A stretch of 64,000 bases of DNA, taken from assembly GCA_907165135.1 (NCBI GenBank), contig OU015569.1:12276501-12340500 (forward strand), in the 5' to 3' direction. Positions 56,301-64,000 of this stretch are shown here, piece after piece. A model generated the notes under the pieces. It was not told the DNA's origin and made no database searches. It worked only from the letters and a program-made list of their open reading frames with translations. The translations under genes and the position numbers were made by a program. Every line of letters starts with the position of its first letter. The stretch's first letter is position 1. The stretch comes from Oikopleura dioica (lineage: Eukaryota; Chordata; Appendicularia; Copelata; Oikopleuridae).

Positions 56301-59006
56301 GGATACCCTTAATATCTATTTATTATCGATATTAAGGGTATCTAAGGCTATTCTAAAAATTACGACAAAAAAGTAGTGGATACCCTTAATATCAATTATG
56401 AAAAAAATATTAAGGGTATCCACTTCTTTTTATCCAAATTTTTAGAGTAGCATATTTATTTCTTCATTAGTTTGACTGGCTCTTTTCCAACCCTTTTTTA
56501 ACCCTTTTGAAGCGGCCTAAAATTATCGCCTCGGCGAGATATATATAAAAAAAGCGGGCATACTTTCTTTTCGCGCCAAGTTCGCGAAAGAATCCTGTTT
56601 ACCGCCAAATATCGGCGCCCGCTTTTGATGATATCTCGGTGAGAAATAATCGATTCTTTAATTATTCGATTCTAGCGTTCTTTATTTTCCCTCACGTTTT
56701 TTCAAATTGGAATTTTTTCGCGAATTGTTTGCATGTTTTTTGGTTTTTAAACTCTTGTGTCAGAGTTTTTTGCTCTGCGGCTTTGTTTAATTTTCTTATT
56801 TTCCTGTTTAATTTAATTATCAAATTATTTACTTTTTTTTCAATATCGAATTTTGGAAAAAAGCGTTTCTAAAAAAGAAAGTTTTTTTTTTGTTTCCCGC
56901 GGGGAGATCCTTAAGAAGCAGCGGGGGGTCCTTAAGCGATCTTCTTAATGCGAATTACAGGGGGTCACCTCCTTAACAGATGCTTTCGCCTCGGGGCTGT
57001 GTCGAATTAAAAATTGAGAGTTGCGCCAAGTTGGGGGCAAAAAGACGCCGCCATCTGCGGTACTTGAGGTTCCCCCCTTAAAGTAGAAAAGGAGCAGTAA
57101 ACGTTTGTTGAAAGAAAAAACTTCTAAAAACTTGGGCGATACTGGCCAAATACTTCCAGCCATATTTCCAGCCCTGCGCAAATAAACGCATAAAAGCTAG
57201 ATTTTAACGCGCGCAAATACTTGACGATTCGAGCAGCACCTGAACGCGGCCCTTCTCTAGAATTATTCATTACTGTAACTGAAACTGTGTAGAAAAGGGC
57301 CTGAGTCAGGGTCTGAAAAATCTGTGCATTATCGATAAAAAATAGTTATTAAGGGTATACAAAAATTTGGACAAAAGAAGTGGATACCCTTAATAATTTT
57401 TCATAATTGATATTAAGGGTATCCACTCCTTTTTGTCGTAATTTTTAGAATAGCCTTAGATACCCTTAATATCGACTATAAATAGATATTAAGGGTATCC
57501 ACTGCTCTTTTGTCGTTATTTTGAGTCAGAAAAATAACGAATTGAGAGCCTTATTATGCATTTTTTCATATAACCAAAATGATAATAGATAATTGAATAA
57601 TTGATAATTGAATATTAAAGTTGCCCAAATTTACGGCGAGCGTTTTTCCCGAAAATACAGCTGGAAACTATTTTATTTTTAGTTTATGGCTGGTTTATGG
57701 ATGGGCGGCCCTTAAAGATCTTCCACGCGGGGAGCAGCGTTTAATTTGGGCTCGCTTGGGCAAGTTTTATCGGAAATGAGAGGATTTTTATTGGAGGCGA
57801 ATTGACACATTCAGAAGCGGGCTTAGCCGGGATCCGAAAAGGGGATGATTTATTTTTCATCCTTTTTTATTATTTTTATTTTGGACATGACAGAAACAGC
57901 AAAAAAGGCTTGTGCCTTTTCAAACATTTCAACGCTGGCGGACACGAATAGCTGTCGAATCTGTCCAACGCGTAAATATTTGAAAAAGCAAATTTTCCGC
58001 AGCCCAGAAAGAAATCAACGCGAATAACAAGAAAACGCTGAGCATAAATTTTACACTCCTGGGAGAATAGTTTTTGCTATCAATTTTGATAAATAATTAG
58101 CAGCTTAACTACTAAGCACCTGTTTTAATTTTGCTTTTAAGGACGTTACACCCTTAATTTCGCTTTTGAAATAAAGAAATTAAGGGTGTCGACTCGATTT
58201 ATTTCCAATTTTTAAGCTTTTTATATGCTAAAGCAAATTTTTTCTAAATTGAAAATTAAAGAAGGAGATACCCTTAATTTCATTTTTTAAATGATGAAAT
58301 TAAGGGTATCGACTCGATTTATTCCAAATTTTCAAGCTTTTTTATGGTAAAGCATATTTTTCTTATAAAAATTGAAAATTTAAGACGGAGATACCCTTAA
58401 TTTCAATCAGACTAATTTTTAAATAACAAGCTGCTGCAAAGAAATTCCTGCTTTTAAGGGGTAGAAACAGCTTTCTCGATTTTGGACTGCAGCTACGTAA
58501 AAGAAAGTATAAGATTTATTTACGTTCACGGAATTTCCTCATAAATGTTCCTAGAAAAGGGTTGAGCTTCACAAAAATGTGAATGAAATTTGTTTAACTA
58601 TCAGGGGACTCGAGATATACGTGTTTGAAAATTTGCGAAAATCGAGAATTTCGGAGAGATGAGCTGCTTCTGAGCCCGCTTACTCAAAAATTTGATGACT
58701 AAAACAAATTTCGAGAGAGATGTTCCTAGATCTAAAAGGTATCTGTCTAAACCTGAAGAAAAAATTTGAAAATGTAAGATTCTCTTGTCTGAAGCGACGG
58801 TCAAAAATCGCCTTTTTCGGAAAAAGCTGTTTCTACCCCCTTAAACTATTTTTCGAATTGAAAAAATATTTTAAATAATTTTTTAATTTTAAAAATATTG
58901 CTTTTTGTTTAATTTTTTTGTTAATTTACCTTTGATCAGTAACCGTCCAGTATAATGGATCCAAAGTGGACCCCATTACAAGGGAGATTAAAGTCGCCTT
59001 CAGCAT
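50320..59006 (-). CDS. Transmembrane ephrin (ephrin-B-like)
   Basis: Eight exons join in phase to 299 residues: 59006-58930, 52952-52812, 52424-52282, 51940-51851, 51356-51288, 50977-50851, 50619-50526, 50478-50320. Ephrins are membrane-bound ligands of Eph receptor kinases in cell-contact signalling. Exon 1 gives the signal peptide (MLKATLISLVMG) and DPLYWTVTDQ; then RIGDKMDLICPR, ISCDQPTKEKKYTVLFQEL, PYGLEFLPGETYYYI and RQGGGCSSHNMKLAIAV, the ephrin receptor-binding domain with its cysteines. An acidic stalk precedes a TM helix (ALIIGIAIGAAFVMLIVVSS), so it is not GPI-anchored. The cytoplasmic tail carries several Tyr (PPGYW, FIYHTG, QSYVTRDSYTP) and ends -DVCEV, a possible PDZ ligand. A 47-nt intron (50525-50479) explains an apparent frame change. 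Intron 1 is about 6 kb of repeats. Confidence 0.92.
53998..54193. mobile_element. AP-1-type MITE in ephrin intron 1
   Basis: CTGGGCTCGGCAACCTGTG to CACAGGTTGCCGAGCCCAG with GCCGC modules. The flanks are G-rich on both sides and do not allow a clear duplication call. Confidence 0.85.
54925..55065. repeat. Two adjacent GGGGTAGACA hairpins
   Basis: TAAGGGGGTAGACATC...GATGTCTACCCCTTAA followed by AAGGGGTAGACACC...GGTGTCTACCCCTTAA. Confidence 0.75.
55375..55600. repeat. Two short AP-1-type hairpins in tandem
   Basis: Each hairpin has CCTGAGTCAGGGTCCTGAAA and AAAGAGCTTTAA stems with a small loop. Confidence 0.75.
56250..57545. repeat. Long inverted repeat, ~210-bp arms, ~870-bp spacer
   Basis: The left arm (56250-56460) and right arm (57335-57545) are near-complementary throughout. 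Each arm itself contains two small hairpins GATACCCTTAATATC...GATATTAAGGGTATC. The spacer has a separate hairpin (56530-56645: CTCGGCGAGATATATATA / ATATCTCGGTGAG). Confidence 0.85.
58140..58400. repeat. Tandem copies of a CCCTTAATTTC hairpin
   Basis: About 2.5 direct copies of a roughly 120-bp unit, each with the hairpin ACCCTTAATTTC...GAAATTAAGGGT followed by CGACTCGATTTATTCC. Confidence 0.8.
58454..58844. mobile_element. TTAA-flanked element with GGGGTAGAAACAGC ends
   Basis: Left end TTAAGGGGTAGAAACAGCTT, right end AAGCTGTTTCTACCCCCTTA; 391 bp; no coding capacity. It lies about 90 bp from the ephrin first exon. Confidence 0.8.
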
Positions 59007-59199
59007 TTTTTTCGTTTTTTTCTTTTATAAAAGTTCTTCTTTAAAAATCTCTAGTGACTTCTGTTTTTTCAAAAAAAAGTTTCTCCAAATTTTTCTTTCT
59101 TTTTTTGGCTTTGAAAGTTTTTATCTGTTTTTCGGAAATCTCGATTTCAAAAATTCAAATTGAAAAAGTCTTTGTTCGTAAAATAGATTATTTTTCTCA

Positions 59200-59400
59200 G
59201 GATCGTATCAGCCCTGGTCCAGGCTCCGCGGCGGAGGGGGTGCTAGCGGTGTGCTCCCGCGCGAGGGCGCTCGAGAGCCACTGCTGAGCGCGAATTTGGT
59301 GCTCCGGCGAGCTGGCGCTCCGGAGCTAAAACAGAGAGAGCGAGAGTCTGACTCTCCCGCCCGCCCGCCGAGCTCCGATCATCAACCCTTTTCTCTAATC
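59200..59400 (-). promoter_or_regulatory. GC-rich block upstream of ephrin exon 1
   Basis: A sharp rise in G+C and CpG (GCTCCGCGGCGGAGG, CCCGCCCGCCCGCCGAGC) compared with AT-rich surroundings, 200-400 bp upstream of the start codon. Likely the promoter or 5'UTR of the ephrin gene. Confidence 0.45.
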
Positions 59401-59409
59401 CATCCGATC

Positions 59410-60290
59410 ATGCTAATTAGATCAACTTAAAAGTTTTAAAACATTAACTCGATAATCTTCAAATCTGCTTCAAAAATTAAATTCATTCTTTTGCACTTTC
59501 GATAAGAAAAAGTAACAAGAAAAAGCTCGCTTCAAAATTAAGGGTGTCATCTTCCAAACTTTTTCTTTTTATTTCGCGTCACAAAATCGCCAATTTCGTA
59601 GATTTCACAATTAACAAGTTGATACCCTTATTTTTACAAAGAAAATATTGGGCCCTATATCGGCCTGTATATCCTTAATTTCCATTAATTGAGGTAATTT
59701 TTTATTAATTTAGTTGTAATTTATGAATGTGCCTACATCTCTATCAAGTTTATTAAGGGTGTCTCATCCCAAAATCGGCAATCCCGATTTTTTCAAAGAA
59801 ACACGTGACCTTGAGTTTTTCAGGTACCTCTAGTGTGTTAAACAGACTTTTCCCCAACCATGAAATCGTTGTGCTGATATTAAGGAGGTATCATGACCTA
59901 GGAGTAGTCGGCTACAGTCAGAGATCAGTGCGATTTTCCGCCGCCTCCTGGATTCGGAATCCCGAACTCAAGTCCTCCCGCCGCGTCGATTTTCCGCCTC
60001 CATTGTTAGCTCCATAAAACACTCTCGTTTTAAATAGGTTAAAACTTTAAAAAGAAGCAGCGAGATCCCTGATTAGAAATTCTGAGCTTGTTTCCTTTGA
60101 AAAGATTCCCCGTTCAAGTTATTATTCAGAGCAGGGGCAACTTGCATTTCTTAATTTTTAACAAATGTTGTTTTAAAACGCCAGAACAAGTAGTTTCGAT
60201 ATCCGCTCCTCCCTCCTTAATAATACCGCAATTCTGAGTTGTTCCAAGTGGCGAAGGCAATTTGCTTCAGTGTTAAGGGTATTCTCTAAT
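59410..60290. other. Gap with weak open frame
   Basis: Several single GGGTGTC/CACCCTTA ends. A codon-balanced frame at 59805-60017 (SVLNRLFPNHEIVVLILRRY) is unassigned. Confidence 0.25.
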
Positions 60291-60620
60291 TTAAATAAAA
60301 TTTTCTTAGTGACACCCTTATTGTCTGGATCCAGTTTGGGTAGAACAATAAGGGTTTCACTGCCTTGAATCAAATAGTCTCGCAAAAACTCATCACTTTT
60401 TCGATGATACTTATCTTAGTGACACCCTTATTTATTTCTATATATTTATATAATATAAATTAAATATGGGCGTCACTGAGATAAGTATCATCGAAAAGTG
60501 ATGATTTTTTGCGAGACTATTTGATTTAAGGCAGTGAAACCCTTATTGTTCTACCCAAATTGGATCCAGACAATAAGGGTGTCACTAAGATAAGTATCAT
60601 CGAAAAATAATGATTTAAGG
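60290..60620. mobile_element. Palindromic GGGTGTC element, arms ~140 bp
   Basis: Centre near 60450. The arms share AGTGACACCCTTATTGTC and TCGATGATACTTATCTTAGT. A third partial copy of the arm continues to 60650. Confidence 0.8.
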
Positions 60621-60699
60621 AAGTGAAACCCTTATTTTTCTACCCAAACTAGCGTTAAGATCCTTGCATAGTGCCTTCTTTTTATTTTGACAAAGACAA

Positions 60700-61270
60700 T
60701 AAGGGTGTCACGATCCTATTTCTCGGAGAAAGTCGACTAAGGTCTGCCCCTCTTGATTTGGCTTGAGCGTGTAATGGAAGTACTTAAGCGGCGATTGATG
60801 AATCAACAATATTTCGAGCTGGCAATATGGGCGCCCCATATGGCCCTTGAGGCGCGTGTGTACCCTTAGGCGCCCCTTGATTGATGCTGATTAGAGTGGA
60901 GACTGGTACTTGGAAGCAGTGGCTACAGCAGCATCTGCTGTTCCCCGCGCCAGTTGCTAATTTCCTTCACACTTCCTCACAATCGCCAAAAACACAACTC
61001 GCGATAAGAAAAGAAAACCCATCACACCCTTAAACAATCGCCCTTGCTCTTTTTAACCAGGATTTACGGGCACACACTTTTCCGTGTTTTCTTGTTGATC
61101 AAAAAACGCCGAAAATTAAGCGTGCTGAAAGATAACTAACTGCGAAAATCGCAAATCAATCAAGAAAGCTAAAAAGTTGTTGTTTAAAATTTTAACCCAT
61201 CTTCGCGGGAGGGGCCAAAAATGGACCATTTTTGTTATTTTAGCTCAAACAAAAAACTTTTCATTTTCAA
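60700..61270. other. Gap without recognised genes
   Basis: GC-balanced sequence near 60740-60960 with no long open frame or RNA signature. Confidence 0.3.
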
Positions 61271-61445
61271 CCAAATTATTTCTTTGCCAAAGTTGAGAAG
61301 CCGCTTGCGGCTTCGATCAAAATGAATAAGAGCCGCGCTAATCGCGGCTTAAATATTTTTCTCGAAGCCGCGAGCGGCTTCTCATCTTTGGCAAAGAAAT
61401 AATTTGGTTGAAAATGAAAAGTTTTGTTTGAGCTAAAATAACAAA
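61270..61445. repeat. GCCGC hairpin nested in a longer palindrome
   Basis: ATTATTTCTTTGCCAAAG and its complement enclose GAGAAGCCGCTTGCGGCTTC and GAAGCCGCGAGCGGCTTCTC, with a third small hairpin (AGCCGCG...CGCGGCT) at the centre. Confidence 0.8.
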
Positions 61446-61939
61446 AATAGTCCATTTTTAGCCCCTCCCGCGGCAATGGGTTAAAATTTGAAATAACTGT
61501 TCTTCGTAAATAAAAAAATAGATTTTCCTCTTCTTTAATTTGATCCTGCTTTGATGAGATAAATGAAAGTAATTACGCTTTGGGCTGGGCTCCTTCCAAA
61601 ATTTTCCAAAGCGGGCTTATTTCATCAAATTACGAATAATTCGGAGCGAGCCCAAACACCGCCATTGCTACACTTTTACATTCGGAATTTAGACGAGGTA
61701 ACTCGATTTTTACACTCAATCTGGTTTTCCAAAAAGTCGCGCAATTTTAATTAAAAAAGAGCGCTTTAGAATTTTCAGCCCAGTTTGTTCGATTATTTAT
61801 TTTTGTCATTATTTATTATTAAATTTTTACGTAGACCAAATTATGACGATTTAGTTTCTGATAGGGATCTTATTACGATTTAAAATTGAAACGGTAAAAT
61901 TCAAATGCGAGTTTGCTTAGACTCATTTATGGTGTTTGT

Positions 61940-62215
61940 CTCTTTTTCTAGAGAAAATTTGTCAAAATCGATACTCTCTTTTAAGCCTAAGCCAGATTAA
62001 GGGGGTGTACTAGGCTCATCAATTTGTAAAAAAACCTGAGTCAGAGTCCATTTTACCTATTAAGGACCCTGACTCAGGTTTTTAATTGCCGAGCCTAGGC
62101 TACCCCCTTAATTTGGCTCAGGCCTGAAAAAGAGTATCAACTTTGTCAAATTTTCCTGAGTCAGGGTCCTAAATGGGGAAATGGACCCTGACTCAGGTTT
62201 TCTACATAGGTTTCT
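61940..62215. mobile_element. TTAAGGGGGT palindrome holding AP-1 hairpins
   Basis: Outer arms TTGTCAAAATCGATACTCT / AGAGTATCAACTTTGTCAAA, middle arms AGATTAAGGGGGT / ACCCCCTTAATTT and inner CCTGAGTCAG / CCTGACTCAGG. A second AP-1 hairpin follows at 62150-62215. Confidence 0.7.
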
Positions 62216-62307
62216 GATCCCAGAAAACCCTCTGTCTAGGTTAATCTGGCTGTATAAAGCGCAAATTCTAGAGCCAGAAAAGAGGAACTGAACTCAAACA
62301 TTCGAAA

Positions 62308-62505
62308 ATGATCTTGTTGAAGCTCGCCGCGGTGCTTTTTACTTTTGTGGTGGTTGTTTTATTTTTTCGGTTTTTGGGAAATGGCGAATGCGGTCGCTGG
62401 GAATTGACTCTGCTGCTGATCCGGTTGTGGATTAGCACTAGAGCAGAAACATTTCTGCTTGTTAAATGTATCTCCCACGCGATTATTAGGTCACAGCGGA
62501 GGTAA
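62308..62505 (+). CDS. Possible small membrane protein, 65 aa
   Basis: An open frame starts with a hydrophobic segment (LAAVLFTFVVVVLFF) and ends basic (HAIIRSQRR). An opposite-strand frame overlaps; no family. Could be chance. Confidence 0.2.
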   Translation: MILLKLAAVLFTFVVVVLFFRFLGNGECGRWELTLLLIRLWISTRAETFLLVKCISHAIIRSQRR

Positions 62506-62626
62506 TCACCCTCTTTCCGGATTTCCCAAATCATATAATGCCGAATTATTGGAAAGAGGAGATCTAACCCGGTCAAACTTTGATTGCAAAATATCTATCT
62601 GAGGAGAACTTTTCTCATGACGAATT

Positions 62627-62899
62627 TTAAGGGGTAGAGTCTGAAAAGGGGCAACATGGAAAAAAACCCTATCTTGGCCCGTAGGGCCAAGCTAAGACCA
62701 TCTAGAATCTATTCTCTAGAATCAAGAATCTATTTTCTAGAATCCAGAATCTAGAGTCAAGAATCTAGAGTCTAGAATCTAGGGTCGATTCTAGATTCTA
62801 GAGGGTTTTAGCTTGGCCCTACGGGCCAAGATAGGGTTTTTCCATGTTGCCTTTTCAGATATACCGTATATCATATACGGTATATCATATACCCCTTAA
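62627..62899. mobile_element. TTAA-flanked palindrome with TCTAGAATC core
   Basis: TTAAGGGGTAG and TATACCCCTTAA ends; inner arms GGCAACATGGAAAAA / TTTTTCCATGTTGCC and CTTGGCCCGTAGGGCCAAG (itself palindromic); the core is about ten TCTAGAATC-type 9-10-mers; the right flank adds ATATACGGTATATCATATAC repeats. Confidence 0.8.
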
Positions 62900-63339
62900 A
62901 TTTCGGGTTAGAAAAATCCTCCTCGAAAGTCGGAAAAATCTCATTCCTTTTCATTCCTATCCCCTTAATTGCGAAAAGAACCGTCTAATAAGCGTTGTTA
63001 AGTGAAATGCAATACAGTAATGAATACGACAGTAATATGGCAAGCGGGGGCAGGGGTGGACAAGAAAAGTCGTCCATCAGCTGTCCATCGCGGGTAGCGA
63101 TCATTAAGGATACACACACGGGCTCATTATTATTCACCCGGAGCGCTCTGCATAATAATGTTTTTCTTTTCGCCATGTGGACAAGGCGTGAATTCGAAAT
63201 CTACCGCAGCGAGGTCTGTTTATGAACCCGCCAGAATACACAACGATCTTTAATTATTCCCAAACGCAAAGGCGACAGAAATTCGCAGCATTCCATTTTC
63301 AGAAGAGACCACCCATTAGTCCCAGCTACTAACTGAGCT

Positions 63340-63850
63340 GGCAAAAGGAGTGATACCCTTATTTGAAATTTCGAGTTTGTTTTAATAAGGGTGTCCCTCA
63401 TTTGCCAGCTCAGTTGCTATTAGTAACTAACTAATAAGCTACGATGCTGGGCTCAATAACCTGTGTAGAAAACCTGAGTCAGGGTCTTGAAATCTATTTT
63501 ACATTCTAGCGATTTCCTGACTCAGGTTTTTCACAGTTATTGAGCCCAGCATTGTAGCCTATTACTAATAGGCTATTAGTAAGTTTCTAATAGCAACGGG
63601 GCCGGCAAAGGAGGGATACCCTTATTGGAAATTTCAAATTTGCTTCAAGTCTTATTTCTTTACAATTTGAAATTTCCAATAAGGGTATCCCCTATCCTTT
63701 TGGCAGCTCAGTTGTTATTAGTAGCTTACTAATAGGCTACAATGCTGGGCTCAATAACCTGTGTAAAAACCTGAGTCAGGAAAGCAGTTTCGCTAGAATG
63801 TAAAAAGATTTCAAGACCCTGACTCAGGTTTTTACACAGGTCGCTAAGCC
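63340..63850. repeat. Alternating GGGTATC/GGGTGTC and AP-1 hairpins
   Basis: Order: GGGTGTC hairpin (63350-63400), AP-1 hairpin with GCTGGGCTCAATAACC ends (63448-63552) inside a CTATTAGTAA palindrome, GGGTATC hairpin (63615-63690), second AP-1 hairpin (63742-63845). The two composite blocks look like a segmental duplication. Confidence 0.75.
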
Positions 63851-64000
63851 AACGCACCAATGATGGAGAGTTGATTTATTTTTTTACTTCGATTATATTT
63901 TTAAACCGAGGAAGTCCTTAAAATCCATCTTTTCTGGGAAAAAGAAGGTGTTCTCAAAACTCGGCAAAACTCGCTCAATTGGAGAATTGGCGGAAGTGGA

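Larger units (their letters stand above)
52953..58929 (-). other. Ephrin first intron, repeat-packed
   Basis: This 5,977-nt intron contains AP-1-type elements (53998-54193, 55375-55600, 56123-56250, 57283-57330), GGGTGTC/GGGTATC hairpins, GGGGTAGA hairpins (54925-55060) and a long inverted repeat (56250-57545). No independent gene was convincing in it. Confidence 0.75.

Noticed and set aside
49550-60700. TTAAGGG motifs as telomeric repeats
   Set aside because: They are never in tandem hexamers; each is the tip of an inverted-repeat element.

Overview
The window is nuclear DNA of an animal. Orthologues of metazoan genes (EDEM1, ANKRD50, a SQSTM1/p62-like receptor, a carotenoid oxygenase, a cytochrome P450, a transmembrane ephrin) are split by GT-AG introns and followed by AATAAA signals. 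Introns fall into two classes: very small ones (about 33-50 nt) and large ones stuffed with repeats. Tiny introns, tight gene packing, and dense non-autonomous transposons filling the gaps would suit an appendicularian tunicate (Oikopleura-like) with a repeat-expanded genome. That assignment is inference; no marker in the window proves it.

Layout. 0-1.4 kb: small-molecule (CHK/ecdysteroid-type) kinase, minus strand. 2.2-4.8 kb: EDEM1, plus strand. 5.1-6.9 kb: F-box-like protein, plus strand. 7.7-13.8 kb: ANKRD50, minus strand. 14.5-14.9 kb: 3' part of an unknown HR1-like gene, plus strand. 15.0-15.6 kb: Pro/Tyr-rich protein, minus strand. 17.0-19.0 kb: p62-like PB1-UBA protein, plus strand. 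19.2-21.5 kb: carotenoid oxygenase, minus strand. 21.7-24.4 kb: CYP, minus strand. 26.3-31.8 kb: protein kinase / papain-like peptidase fusion, minus strand, split by a 2.8-kb hAT-like element. 32.8-33.4 kb: small secreted protein, minus strand. 34.8-36.6 kb: CUB-domain protein, minus strand. 40.9-43.6 kb: cluster of caspase-like reading frames, plus strand. 50.3-59.0 kb: transmembrane ephrin, minus strand, with a 6-kb first intron. 59.4-64 kb: mostly hairpin repeats.

EDEM1 (ER glycoprotein disposal), the p62-like receptor (autophagy) and ANKRD50 (endosomal recycling) all touch proteostasis or trafficking, but nothing in the sequence shows co-regulation beyond the close same-strand EDEM1/F-box pair. 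CYP and carotenoid oxygenase are same-strand neighbours and could share retinoid or lipid metabolism; this is speculation.

The repeat landscape is the most distinctive part. (i) A MITE family with ends of the form GGCTCGGCAACCTGTGTAG followed by CCTGAGTCAGG carries 8-bp target duplications (hAT-like) and brings two perfect AP-1/TRE sites (TGAGTCA) per copy; it sits in introns of at least four genes and is tandemly amplified in two places. (ii) Many inverted-repeat elements are delimited by TTAA (piggyBac-like) with ends starting GG (GGGTGTC, GGGTATC, GGGGTAGA, GGACCCC). (iii) Intronic minisatellites have roughly 10-bp units. (iv) The 2,815-bp hAT-like foldback element interrupts the codons of the kinase-peptidase gene, with a perfect 8-bp duplication.
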